Source: CAYQUC01 sp964420605
Lineage (GTDB): Bacteria > Pseudomonadota > Gammaproteobacteria > UBA6429 > Thiohalophilaceae
NCBI GenBank assembly: GCA_964420605.1
Contig: CAYQUC010000001.1
Coordinates: 62,001 to 126,000, forward strand
DNA: 64,000 nucleotides
Direction: 5' to 3'
The position numbers were made by a program, and so were the translations under genes. Shown here one piece after another: positions 9,180 through 18,296 of this stretch (position 1 is the first letter of the stretch; every line of letters begins with the position of its first letter). The notes below the pieces were generated by a model. The model searched no databases. It worked only from the letters and a program-made list of their open reading frames with translations, and was not told the origin of the DNA.

Positions 9180-11192
9180 ATGTCCGTTACTATTAAAGTA
9201 CAAAAACATTGCGCAGCATTGCGCGAGAGCATCTTACAACATAATTTGAATTATTATGTCAATGATAAACCCGATATACCGGATGCTGAATATGATCGAT
9301 TAATGCGAGAATTGCAAGATCTGGAGTTGAAGCATCCTGAATTAATATCCAGTGATTCACCAACACAGCGGGTTGGTGCTGTACCGTCGGCGCAATTTGA
9401 AACCGTGGCACACAAACTTCCGATGTTATCTTTGAGTAATGCCTTTTCAGATGATGAAATTATAGAATTTGATGAACGCGCTCGAGCAAAGTTGGAACTC
9501 GATTCTATTGTTTATTCTGCAGAACCCAAACTCGATGGACTTGCCATTAGTTTATTGTATGAAAACGGTATTTTAATTCAAGCACTGACCCGGGGAGATG
9601 GTGTTAGTGGTGAAAATGTAACGCAAAATATTCGTACAATTACATGTATCCCTTTAAAATTAATTGGAGCGGGTTTTCCGCACGTTTTAGAGGTTCGAGG
9701 TGAAGTTATTCTTTCTAAGCAAGGCTTTGAAATGTTAAATAAACAACAGCTTAAAGAAGAAAAAAAATTGTTTGCCAACCCAAGGAATGCAGCAGCCGGT
9801 AGCTTGCGGCAATTAGATCCCAAAATTACAGCTCAACGACCATTAGAATTTTATTGTTATGGCATTGGTTTTACTGAAGGGCCATTTGTTCATAATAGCC
9901 ATAGTGAGCAAATGGCTATGTTAAAACAGTGGGGCATTAGAATTAACCCCGAAGTTAAAAAAGTAACGTCAGTTCAAGGCTGCATTGATTATTACAATCA
10001 AATAGAATTAAAACGTAATAGTCTGGCGTATGATATTGATGGTATTGTATTTAAAGTTGATAACTTAGAACAGCAATCACAATTAGGGTTTATAGCTAAA
10101 GCGCCACGATGGGCTATTGCTAGAAAATTTCCTGCTCAAGAAGAGCTAACTGTATTAAATGCGATTGAAGTACAGGTTGGTCGAACAGGTGCTATTACAC
10201 CGGTTGCAAGGCTCGAGCCTGTTTTTGTGGGCGGCGTGACGGTGAGTAATGCTACCTTACATAATCAAGATGAAATCGATCGCTTGGATGTTAGGGTTGG
10301 TGATACGGTCATCATTCGACGAGCAGGTGATGTTATACCTGATATTGTGTCAGTAGTCTTAAGTAAACGAAAAAAATCATCTCAACAATATAAATTACCT
10401 AGCTCATGTCCTGTTTGTGGTTCTAAAGTAGTTCGACTTGATGGACAAACAATTGCACGATGTTCTGGTGGATTGTTTTGTGACGCTCAAAAGAAAGAAG
10501 GCCTGAAACATTATGTATCTCGTAAAGCAATGGATATTGATGGTCTTGGCGATAAGCTCATTGAACAGTTGGTGGATGAAAGTTTAATTCACGATATATC
10601 CGATATATATGCATTGACCGTATCGGCTGTTATTAATTTAGAGCGAATGGCTGATAAATCAGCTGAAAACCTTATATCAGCAATTAACAGTAGTAAAGAA
10701 ACCAGTTTAGCAAAGTTTGTATTTTCTCTTGGCATACGTGAAGTGGGTGAAACGACAGCGATGACACTGGCGAACCACTATGGCAATTTAGATGCGATAA
10801 TGAATGCAACTGAAGATGAATTAATTGCTATCTCCGATATTGGACCGGTGGTTGTTAAGAGTATGCAGCTGTTTTTTGGCGATGTGCATAATCGAGAAAT
10901 TATTAAAAAAGTCATAAAAGCCGGTGTGGTATGGCCAGATATTGAGCCAATAAATACGGAACAACAAACTTTGGCAGGTAAGACGTTTGTTATTACCGGA
11001 ACTTTGACAGATTATAGTCGACAAGATGCAAAAGCCGAATTATTGGCACGAGGCGCAAAAGTCACTGGCAGTGTCTCTAAAAAAACAGATTATTTATTAT
11101 TTGGTGATAGCCCCGGATCTAAATACGATAAAGCCGTATCTCTTGGGGTATCTGTTTTAGATGAAGGCATGTTTAAAAAATTATTAGATTAA
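9180..11192 (+). CDS. ligA: NAD-dependent DNA ligase LigA
   Basis: Seals nicks during replication and repair. The 670-residue length is standard. The adenylation lysine is K117 in AEPKLDGLAIS; the NAD-binding Ia domain precedes it (HNLNYYVNDKPDIPDAEYD). Then come the OB-fold region, a four-Cys zinc finger (CPVC at about 408 to FC at about 432), helix-hairpin-helix repeats (about 450-580) and a C-terminal BRCT domain (TLAGKTFVITGTL onward). It closes the smc-zipA-ligA operon. No strong ribosome-binding site is seen, suggesting translation coupled to zipA. Confidence 0.98.
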   Translation: MSVTIKVQKHCAALRESILQHNLNYYVNDKPDIPDAEYDRLMRELQDLELKHPELISSDSPTQRVGAVPSAQFETVAHKLPMLSLSNAFSDDEIIEFDERARAKLELDSIVYSAEPKLDGLAISLLYENGILIQALTRGDGVSGENVTQNIRTITCIPLKLIGAGFPHVLEVRGEVILSKQGFEMLNKQQLKEEKKLFANPRNAAAGSLRQLDPKITAQRPLEFYCYGIGFTEGPFVHNSHSEQMAMLKQWGIRINPEVKKVTSVQGCIDYYNQIELKRNSLAYDIDGIVFKVDNLEQQSQLGFIAKAPRWAIARKFPAQEELTVLNAIEVQVGRTGAITPVARLEPVFVGGVTVSNATLHNQDEIDRLDVRVGDTVIIRRAGDVIPDIVSVVLSKRKKSSQQYKLPSSCPVCGSKVVRLDGQTIARCSGGLFCDAQKKEGLKHYVSRKAMDIDGLGDKLIEQLVDESLIHDISDIYALTVSAVINLERMADKSAENLISAINSSKETSLAKFVFSLGIREVGETTAMTLANHYGNLDAIMNATEDELIAISDIGPVVVKSMQLFFGDVHNREIIKKVIKAGVVWPDIEPINTEQQTLAGKTFVITGTLTDYSRQDAKAELLARGAKVTGSVSKKTDYLLFGDSPGSKYDKAVSLGVSVLDEGMFKKLLD

Positions 11193-11387
11193 TATACCGT
11201 GTAGTGTAACTTTATTCATAAGTTAATATCCATAATAAATAAACCAGAACTTTGTTTGGCGCTCGTTTTTATTTAAACTGAAATGTGGTACAGCTTATTC
11301 ATGCCCTAGGTATTTAGATAATACAGTAGTGAAATGAACAGGTAGTTTGGAATGGTTGTTATAAGTGTCTATATTTAAGTTAAGGTG

Positions 11388-11415
11388 TTGTAATGTTACG
11401 CATCAAAATTACAAT
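11388..11415 (+). promoter_or_regulatory. Candidate sigma70 promoter for the deacetylase gene
   Basis: TTGTAA (11388-11393) and TACAAT (11410-11415) are separated by 16 bases, about 40 bases upstream of ATG 11457. The 264-base gap after ligA makes an independent promoter likely. Hexamer matches are moderate. Confidence 0.35.
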
Positions 11416-11456
11416 ATAAAGCTAATCCACAATAGTTACTACAGTATTGTCATGTT

Positions 11457-12413
11457 ATGAAACTAAAAAAACTACTATCGTCTACTATTCGCCAATTATT
11501 TCTACTAAGTACCTTTGTGTATCCGTGGTTTTCAAAATCGAATCGAAAAATACGTATCGTTATGTATCATGGTGTTGGAGATGATCGTTTTACGGCGGAA
11601 GCTTTCGAAAATCAGATGAAATACATAAAACGTCATTTTAAAACTCATTGGGCTAGTGAGTTACCGAGTTTATTAGACTCTGCTGATATTGCAAATACTA
11701 AACACAATAAGCCCGATATTATTTTAACATTTGATGATGGTCTTAAAAATAATATGATTTGTGCCGCGCCAATCATCGAAAAACTAGGACTAAAGGCAAC
11801 TTTTTATATTGTCAGTGACTTATTGGACGGACATTCGATGCTCTGGAATCATGAAATACGCTGTCGTTTAGCATTAATGGAGGATGTGCAACAAATGGAA
11901 TTTATGGAACTGAAATCATTTGATTCAGAAAATTCTGTGCACGATTATCTGGAATTGTTAAAAACATTTTCTGGGATTAAACGACAGGATATTTTAAATA
12001 ACTTACGTGAAAAAAATCCAGCTCCTGAATATACTAAAAAAATGTTAACACGCTATCAAATTATGTCGAAACAAGATGTCATTAATTTGCCCGATTGCAT
12101 TGAAATTGGTTCGCATACTCGGACGCATCCTATTTTAGATACAATAGAAGATAAAAGCTTTTTAGAAGACGAAATTGCAGGTAGCAAAAGAATATTGGAA
12201 AATTTACTGGAGAGACCGGTAAGTACTTTTTGTTATCCTAATGGCAACTTTACGGCTGATGTGGAATCCATTGTTGCTAAACACTATAAGGTTGGTGTGA
12301 CAGTTAATGAGGGCTTTGTTGAGAATAAAAAAGCATTATTTCGACTTAAACGTATTCCTGCTTCACATGATCTTAAAATATTATCGTATCGATTATTACG
12401 ACCCGAATCTTAA
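11457..12413 (+). CDS. Polysaccharide deacetylase family protein (NodB domain)
   Basis: A 318-residue carbohydrate esterase-4-like protein. A short N-terminal hydrophobic stretch (about 8-24) may anchor it. NodB motifs are present: VMYHGVG at the domain start, LTFDDGLKNN with the metal-binding Asp pair, the metal His pair in IGSHTRTHPIL, and CYPNGNF. Such enzymes remove N- or O-acetyl groups from exported or lipid-linked glycans. It is a single gene, 8 kb away from the main exopolysaccharide locus, where three further deacetylase-type proteins occur. It ends before a terminator shared with the convergent parvulin gene. The substrate is unknown. Confidence 0.85.
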   Translation: MKLKKLLSSTIRQLFLLSTFVYPWFSKSNRKIRIVMYHGVGDDRFTAEAFENQMKYIKRHFKTHWASELPSLLDSADIANTKHNKPDIILTFDDGLKNNMICAAPIIEKLGLKATFYIVSDLLDGHSMLWNHEIRCRLALMEDVQQMEFMELKSFDSENSVHDYLELLKTFSGIKRQDILNNLREKNPAPEYTKKMLTRYQIMSKQDVINLPDCIEIGSHTRTHPILDTIEDKSFLEDEIAGSKRILENLLERPVSTFCYPNGNFTADVESIVAKHYKVGVTVNEGFVENKKALFRLKRIPASHDLKILSYRLLRPES

Positions 12414-12445
12414 TGGTATTGGGTTAATTCGAAATACTACTTTAG

Positions 12446-12476
12446 TAAAAAAAATCCGGGCATATTATACCCGGAT
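12446..12476 (-). terminator. Rho-independent terminator of the parvulin operon
   Basis: ATCCGGG (12454-12460) and CCCGGAT (12470-12476) form a perfect 7-bp stem with a 9-base loop. On the minus strand the stem is followed by a run of eight T, directly after the parvulin stop codon. On the plus strand the tail is only weakly T-rich, so it is mainly a minus-strand terminator. Confidence 0.85.
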
Positions 12477-12481
12477 ATTGT

Positions 12482-13273
12482 TTATTGAATATTTACCTTG
12501 GCACTTTTACGTAACTTAGCTACGTATTCAGATAAAACTTTATTTTGTAAGTGAACTAAAATTCTGTCTTTAACTTGTTTAAATTCAGGTGGTGAAGCAC
12601 TGCGCTCATTTTCAAGTTTAATTATATGCCAACCAAAACGGGTTTTAACTGGTGTTTTACTGTAAGTTCCTTTTTTCATATTTGCAATTGCTTTTGAAAA
12701 CTCAGGCACCATTTGTCCACCAGGAAACCAACCTAAATCGCCACCTTTTTTATTGCTTGGGCCGGTTGATTTTTCTGTGGCTAATTTGGCAAAGTCTGCA
12801 CCTTTGTTTAATTCTTCAATAATTGCTTTTGCTTTTGCTTCATCAGCAACAATTATGTGTCGTGCCTTATATTCTTTACTGCCCGCACTGGCAACACTGC
12901 GCTCGTATTCTTTTTTTACAACTGCATCAGTTATTGGTTTTAATTGTAATGCTTTTTGCATGGCTGCATTTATCAGAACTTCTTGCCTTGATACTTTTAA
13001 GTTAAATGCGACGTCTTTATTTTTTTCGAGTTTATCTTTTATGGCTGATTGATACAGTAATTCACGATTAACCAATTCTTCTTTTAGAATTTTATCAATT
13101 TTAGCGTCAGGTAATGCCGGATTTTGTTGCTTGCGCATTAACTTGTATTTGTTATAGAAAACAGAATCAAGTTTAGTGTTATTAACTTGAACTACTATTT
13201 TTGTTTCGGCAATTGCTGTATTGGTGAAAATAACAATGCCACACAAGGCCGTTATGTAGTTTTTTAATTTCAT
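12482..13273 (-). CDS. Periplasmic peptidyl-prolyl cis-trans isomerase (parvulin type)
   Basis: A 263-residue SurA/PpiC/PrsA-like foldase. The N-terminal signal peptide is about 22 residues, with cleavage predicted after NTAIA. An alpha-helical chaperone region (about 30-120) precedes one parvulin domain (about 135-230) with KARHIIVADE, the GGDLGWFPGGQMVPEF signature and TRFGWHIIKLE. It probably assists folding of outer-membrane or periplasmic proteins. The start is supported by AAGGA seven bases upstream. It is the last gene of the yciB-yciI-parvulin operon, a frequent gammaproteobacterial arrangement, and is followed by a clear terminator. Confidence 0.92.
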   Translation of the reverse strand: MKLKNYITALCGIVIFTNTAIAETKIVVQVNNTKLDSVFYNKYKLMRKQQNPALPDAKIDKILKEELVNRELLYQSAIKDKLEKNKDVAFNLKVSRQEVLINAAMQKALQLKPITDAVVKKEYERSVASAGSKEYKARHIIVADEAKAKAIIEELNKGADFAKLATEKSTGPSNKKGGDLGWFPGGQMVPEFSKAIANMKKGTYSKTPVKTRFGWHIIKLENERSASPPEFKQVKDRILVHLQNKVLSEYVAKLRKSAKVNIQ

Positions 13274-13302
13274 TTAATTTTCCTTAATTTAAGCAGTATA
13301 AT

Positions 13303-13602
13303 TTATGGTAAAACATGTTTGAATGGTTTTACTGCAATTGATTTAAAAACACCAGTTGTCATATAGGGATCTTGATCTGCCCAATATTGAGCTGCTTGAA
13401 TAGATTCAAACTCTGCAATAATTAAGGATCCAGTAAAACCTTCTGTTCCAGGATCGTCACTATCAATTGCAGGGTGTGGTCCTGCTAGAATGAGTTTGCC
13501 CTGTTGCTTTAGTGTTTCGAGCCTTGCTACGTGATCGGGGCGTGCAGCTAGTCTTTTTTTAAGACTATCGTCATGATCTTGGCATATAATTGCATATAGC
13601 AT
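13303..13602 (-). CDS. yciI: YciI family protein
   Basis: A 99-residue ferredoxin-fold protein of the YciI family, with the typical start LYAIICQDHDDS, the conserved His-Asp region, GPHPAID, and ADQDPYMTTGVFKSI near the end. The biochemical role of most YciI proteins is not established. It sits between yciB and the parvulin gene, its customary position. Confidence 0.9.
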   Translation of the reverse strand: MLYAIICQDHDDSLKKRLAARPDHVARLETLKQQGKLILAGPHPAIDSDDPGTEGFTGSLIIAEFESIQAAQYWADQDPYMTTGVFKSIAVKPFKHVLP

Positions 13603-13639
13603 AGTAATATTTGTAGGTTTCCAGTTTTAAATTGTAAAT

Positions 13640-14215
13640 TTATTCTGATTTATCCGATTCAGTATCAGCCGGTTCTTCTTTTATGTACTTAGAAATATAA
13701 AGTGTTTGAAGAATAATAAATGTAAACATTAAGCCAAACACACCAAATAATTTGAAATCGACCCAAGTGCTAAAATCATAGTTATAGGCAACATAGAGAT
13801 TAACAATACCAACAAATATAAAGAAAAAACTCCAAGCAAAATTAAGTTGTACCCATATATTGTCTGGTAATGTGATGGCCTTGCCCATCATTCGTTTAAT
13901 TATTGAGGTTTTACCAATATATTCACTGCCGATAAATACTGCTGCAAACAACCACTGTGCAATTGTGACTTTCCATATTAAGAATAATTTATCTTGGAAA
14001 TATATTGTTGCACCACCAAATACCAACACTAATACTAGCGTTATGACGTGCATCTTATTAATTGTTTTAGTTTTTATCCACGTTATGGCAACTTGAATAA
14101 TTGTAGCCACAATAAGAACGGCGGTTGCATTTATCATGCCTTGGGTTTCGTCAGGATTTGTTTTGAATACAATAAAAAACAATAATACGGGGAAAAAATC
14201 GAATAATATCTTCAT
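13640..14215 (-). CDS. yciB: Inner membrane-spanning protein YciB (septation protein A)
   Basis: A 191-residue membrane protein with five or six hydrophobic segments. The family signature FDFFPVLLFFIVFK lies at the N terminus, and QLNFAWSFFFIFVGIVNLYVA is near residue 130. YciB/IspZ proteins interact with the elongation and division machinery and affect envelope integrity. It is the first gene of the operon and is transcribed divergently from rnm across 193 bases that must hold both promoters. Confidence 0.93.
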   Translation of the reverse strand: MKILFDFFPVLLFFIVFKTNPDETQGMINATAVLIVATIIQVAITWIKTKTINKMHVITLVLVLVFGGATIYFQDKLFLIWKVTIAQWLFAAVFIGSEYIGKTSIIKRMMGKAITLPDNIWVQLNFAWSFFFIFVGIVNLYVAYNYDFSTWVDFKLFGVFGLMFTFIILQTLYISKYIKEEPADTESDKSE

Positions 14216-14408
14216 AATGTTTGAGCTTAAATATATTTAAAATTGTTGTATTTTACCATACTACTTAACGGTATCTGGACATTTATTCTATCGTAGTTTG
14301 GTATTTCGTGTAAAAGTTTAGTTAATGTTTATCGAGATTTGTCATAAATTGAGGTAAAATTGTCTGATACTCTCTATTATTAAGTGTTTAATAAATTATT
14401 TCTTAAAA

Positions 14409-15263
14409 ATGACAATCAACTACGATTTACATTCTCATTCAACAGCATCTGATGGAACAATGACACCGACTGAATTAGTTCGACATGCGATTGAACAAAA
14501 TGTTTCATATTTAGCGTTAACAGATCATGATAATACTGCAGGTTTGGACGAAGCGTTGAGTCTAGCTTCTCAATCGGATTTAAAGCTCATCCCTGGGATT
14601 GAAATTTCTGTTACTTGGAATAAGCAAACGGTTCACATTCTGGGTCTTTGTATTGATGCCTCTAACGCGGTATTGCAGGATGGTTTAATCAAATTAATGG
14701 AATATCGTGACTGGCGAGCACTTGAAATAGCGCATAGATTGGAAAAATCGGGTATATCAGGCGCTTATGAAGGGGCGGATAAATACCGTTCAGGGCGAAT
14801 TTTTAGTCGCACTCATTTTGCTCGATTTTTGGTCGATGCGGGTTATGCAAAATCTATCCGTGATGTGTTTAAACATTATTTAATTCCGAATAAACCGGGT
14901 CATGTGTCTGGTAATTGGGCTAGTCTTAAAGACTGTATATCCTGGATCAAATTAGCAGGTGGTATTGCCGTAATTGCGCACCCAGCTCGTTATGGATTTA
15001 CAGCTACGCGATTAAGGAAGTTGATAGAGGAGTTTAAAGAACTAGGTGGTGCTGCATTGGAGGTTGTTTCTGGCAGTCACTCGAAAGATGATATTCGCTA
15101 CATGGCTGAACTAGCCGAGCAATATGGTTTGTATGCATCGAGTGGTTCAGATTTCCACGGTCCAAATAATCAGTATATTAATCTCGGTAAAATGCCAGCC
15201 CTACCTGATAAGAGCATTCCAATATGGGAGCATCCAGACTGGCATGTTAATGTAAGTTATTGA
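14409..15263 (+). CDS. rnm: PHP-domain 5'-3' exoribonuclease (RNase AM / YciV)
   Basis: A 284-residue PHP-domain phosphoesterase. Metal-binding motifs are DLHSHSTASDGTMTP at the N terminus, LTDHDNTAGL, PGIEIS, AHPARYG and GSDFHGP near the end. The family was long annotated as a putative phosphoesterase; the E. coli member trims 5' ends of ribosomal RNA and degrades short nucleotides. It heads a plus-strand run that continues with yciO and trpS, as in many Gammaproteobacteria. Confidence 0.9.
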   Translation: MTINYDLHSHSTASDGTMTPTELVRHAIEQNVSYLALTDHDNTAGLDEALSLASQSDLKLIPGIEISVTWNKQTVHILGLCIDASNAVLQDGLIKLMEYRDWRALEIAHRLEKSGISGAYEGADKYRSGRIFSRTHFARFLVDAGYAKSIRDVFKHYLIPNKPGHVSGNWASLKDCISWIKLAGGIAVIAHPARYGFTATRLRKLIEEFKELGGAALEVVSGSHSKDDIRYMAELAEQYGLYASSGSDFHGPNNQYINLGKMPALPDKSIPIWEHPDWHVNVSY

Positions 15264-15349
15264 ATTTATTTATGTTTTGCAAGTATGTCACTCTGGCATT
15301 TAATCTGTTTTATAAATTTACAGTTACCCTTTATTTGGAAATCCATTAA

Positions 15350-15973
15350 GTGCAATTTTTTGAAATTCACCCTCAAAATCCACAACTTCGGTTGATTCAA
15401 AAATCGGTTGAGATAATACAACAGGGGGGCGTTATTGCTTACCCAACCGATTCAGCTTACGCGCTAGGTTGTCATATTGGTGATAAACACGCTTTAGAGC
15501 GAATTCGTCAAATCCGAAAGGTCGATAAAAATCATAATTTTACCTTGGTTGTCCAAGATTTATCAGAAATTTCAATATACGCAAAAGTGGATAATCCTAC
15601 CTACCGTTTACTAAAATCGTGTACCCCGGGAGCTTATACTTTCATTTTACAAGGAACACGTGAAGTGCCTAAAAGATTATTACATCCAAAACGTAAAACA
15701 ATTGGTTTACGGGTACCTGATAATATTATTGTGCATAATTTGTTGGTTGAGCTAAATGAACCTTTAATGAGCTCAACTTTGATATTGCCGGATGAAACTA
15801 TGCCGTTAACGGATGCGGAAGATATTAGAAATGCATTAGCACGGCATGTTGATTTAATTATTGATGGCGGTCATTGTGGCATTGAACCGACCACCGTGGT
15901 TGATTTTACTCAGGACATTCCCGATATAGTGCGGTTTGGAAAGGGTGATTCAAGTTGTTTTAATTTAAATTGA
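15350..15973 (+). CDS. YciO-like protein of the Sua5/TsaC family
   Basis: A 207-residue YrdC-fold protein. It begins at GTG 15350 with FFEIHPQNPQLRLIQ, the N terminus typical of YciO. Motifs are GGVIAYPTDSAYALGC, KVDKNHNFTLVVQDL and TIGLRVPDN. The family includes threonylcarbamoyladenylate synthases, but the YciO subgroup's role in tRNA t6A formation is doubtful. The context rnm-yciO-trpS is conserved. Confidence 0.88.
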   Translation: MQFFEIHPQNPQLRLIQKSVEIIQQGGVIAYPTDSAYALGCHIGDKHALERIRQIRKVDKNHNFTLVVQDLSEISIYAKVDNPTYRLLKSCTPGAYTFILQGTREVPKRLLHPKRKTIGLRVPDNIIVHNLLVELNEPLMSSTLILPDETMPLTDAEDIRNALARHVDLIIDGGHCGIEPTTVVDFTQDIPDIVRFGKGDSSCFNLN

Positions 15974-15992
15974 AATAACGCTTTTCGTACTA

Positions 15993-16019
15993 TTGTTGTG
16001 CCGATGATAACAGTATAAT
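15993..16019 (+). promoter_or_regulatory. Candidate promoter for trpS
   Basis: TATAAT at 16014-16019 is a perfect -10 hexamer, with TTGTTG (15993-15998) 15 bases upstream, a somewhat short spacing. It lies in the 167-base gap before trpS. Confidence 0.35.
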
Positions 16020-16140
16020 GGCTTATAAAATAAGTAATCAAATACATTAAATTTGCATTGTAACTTATTGATATTTAAACTAAATCAACTTTTTTTGTTC
16101 TTAACAGTTTCATTCATTCGAAAGTCAGGGAATATATTAC

Positions 16141-17355
16141 GTGGGTGTTTTACCAAATAATCGTCAAAGAGTTTTATCAGGAATGCGTCCAACAGGTGCG
16201 CTACATTTAGGACATTATCATGGTGTTCTAAAAAATTGGTTAAAATTACAACATGAGTATGAGTGTTTCTTTTTTGTGGCTGATTGGCACGCGCTAACGA
16301 CACATTATGTCGATACCTCGATAATTGAACAAAGTGTTTGGGATATGGTCATTGACTGGTTGGCAGTGGGAATTGATCCTGGTGAAGCCTGTTTGTTTAT
16401 TCAGTCTAAAGTGCCGGAACATGCAGAATTACATTTACTATTATCCATGATTACACCTTTGGGTTGGTTAGAACGAGTACCAAGTTATAAAGATCAACAA
16501 GATAAACTTAAAGAGCGCGATTTAGCTACGCATGGTTTTTTAGGCTATCCATTATTACAAAGTGCCGATATCCTTATTTATAAAGCGGGCTTAGTTCCTG
16601 TTGGTGAAGATCAAGTGGCTCATATTGAATTAACGCGTGAAGTTGCGCGTCGCTTCAATCATATTTACGGTAGAGAACCGGATTTCGAAGAACGAGCTGA
16701 AGCAGCTATTAAGAAAATGGGCAAGAAAAATGCCAAATTATTCAAGACTTTACAGAAAAAGTTTCAAGAACAAGGTGATGAGGAAGCTCTTGAAACCGCC
16801 AGAGCACTATTAGAGTCTCAGCAAAATATCGCTTTAGGAGATAAAGAGCGTTTGTTTGGTTATTTAGAAGGTGGTGGTAAATTGATATTAATCGAGCCAA
16901 ACTCGGTGCTTACTGATGCCTCAAAAATGCCGGGGTTAGATGGTCAGAAAATGTCAAAGTCGTATAATAATATTATTTCATTACGTGAAGAAGCGCCGAG
17001 TATTGATAAAAAGTTACGAACCATGCCCACTGATCCTGCTCGTGTCAGGCGTAATGATCCTGGTGAGCCTGAAAAATGTCCGGTATGGAATTTACATCAG
17101 GTATATTCTAGCCACGATGTGCAAGACTGGGTACAGGAAGGCTGTCGTTCTGCAGGCATTGGTTGTTTGGATTGCAAGCAACCGATTATTGAAGCAATTC
17201 AAGCCGAGGTAGCTGGGATTCGTGAACGTGCTAAAGAATATGAAGCGGATAAACAATTGGTTCGTTCAGTTATTAATGAAGGCACAGAAAAAGCACGTGA
17301 TATTGCAAGACAAACATTAGAAGAAGTACGACAGGTGATGGGATTATCCTATTAA
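16141..17355 (+). CDS. trpS: Tryptophan--tRNA ligase
   Basis: Class I aminoacyl-tRNA synthetase, 404 residues. The HIGH-type motif is HLGH at residues 22-25, and KMSKS is in GLDGQKMSKSYNN. The protein is longer than the roughly 335-residue E. coli form because of an insertion at about 170-255, a variant found in several proteobacteria. GTG 16141 is the chosen start, with AGGGA about nine bases upstream. It is followed closely by scpA. Confidence 0.96.
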   Translation: MGVLPNNRQRVLSGMRPTGALHLGHYHGVLKNWLKLQHEYECFFFVADWHALTTHYVDTSIIEQSVWDMVIDWLAVGIDPGEACLFIQSKVPEHAELHLLLSMITPLGWLERVPSYKDQQDKLKERDLATHGFLGYPLLQSADILIYKAGLVPVGEDQVAHIELTREVARRFNHIYGREPDFEERAEAAIKKMGKKNAKLFKTLQKKFQEQGDEEALETARALLESQQNIALGDKERLFGYLEGGGKLILIEPNSVLTDASKMPGLDGQKMSKSYNNIISLREEAPSIDKKLRTMPTDPARVRRNDPGEPEKCPVWNLHQVYSSHDVQDWVQEGCRSAGIGCLDCKQPIIEAIQAEVAGIRERAKEYEADKQLVRSVINEGTEKARDIARQTLEEVRQVMGLSY

Positions 17356-17409
17356 CTACTGTCGCGAGAGTGACACATAAATTTAATTTTTTGATATAGG
17401 TTATTTTTT

Positions 17410-18246
17410 TTGAATACAGATAATAAACCAGAACACGTTACTTCACCACAGCAGGAAATGCCGTTTGCTATTGTGCAAGGTACTGAAGTCACTGAGGTCC
17501 CAAAAGATTTATACATTCCACCAGAAGCGTTGGAAGTATTCCTTGAGGCTTTTGAGGGGCCATTAGATTTATTATTGTATTTAATAAAAAAACAAAATTT
17601 AGAAATTCTAGATATACCTGTTTCTGAAATTACTCGGCAATATGTTGAATATATTGACCTAATGGATGACTTGCAGTTAGAGCTAGCAGCTGAATATTTA
17701 GTGATGGCTGCAATGCTCGCTGAAATTAAATCGCGAATGTTATTACCTCGTATTCAAGATGATAATGATGAAGTGGACGATCCTCGTGCAGAATTAGTAC
17801 GTCGATTACAAGAATATGAACGTTATAAAAAAGCAGCAGAAGATATTGATGAAATGCCACGCATGGGACGAGATAATTTAGAAGTCAGTGCTATTGTTGA
17901 AGATAAGAAGGTTATAAAGTTACAGGCAAAAGTAGAAATGCGCGATCTCTTACTCGCATTAAAAGATGTTATAGTTCGAGCCGAAACTTTCGCGCATCAT
18001 AAAATTGAATTAGAACCGTTATCTGTTAGAGAACGAATGACAATTGTACTTGATCGTGTAAACGCAGAATCATTTACCAATTTTGTAGATTTATTTGATC
18101 CTGAGGAAGGTAAGGGTGGGATCGTTGTAACGTTATTAGCTATATTGGAATTAATCAAACAATCAGTTATAGAGTTTATTCAAACTGAAACCTTCGGACC
18201 AATTCATGTGAAGGCACGTTCCGCAAGTATTGAAACATCCGAATAA
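17410..18246 (+). CDS. scpA: Segregation and condensation protein A
   Basis: A 278-residue kleisin subunit bridging the SMC heads. The N-terminal SMC-neck-binding motif is AFEGPLDLLLYLIKKQNLEILDIPV (central residues EGPLDLLL, about 50-57), followed by EYLVMAAMLAEIKSRMLLP, an acidic linker, and a C-terminal winged helix (about 210-270). TTG 17410 is the open-frame start; ATG 17458 is a possible alternative and would trim a poorly conserved leader. It lies immediately upstream of scpB, as in most bacteria. Confidence 0.94.
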   Translation: MNTDNKPEHVTSPQQEMPFAIVQGTEVTEVPKDLYIPPEALEVFLEAFEGPLDLLLYLIKKQNLEILDIPVSEITRQYVEYIDLMDDLQLELAAEYLVMAAMLAEIKSRMLLPRIQDDNDEVDDPRAELVRRLQEYERYKKAAEDIDEMPRMGRDNLEVSAIVEDKKVIKLQAKVEMRDLLLALKDVIVRAETFAHHKIELEPLSVRERMTIVLDRVNAESFTNFVDLFDPEEGKGGIVVTLLAILELIKQSVIEFIQTETFGPIHVKARSASIETSE

Positions 18247-18296
18247 ATACGATGAAATTAATTTAATCAGATAAATTTATAATAGACTAATAAGCC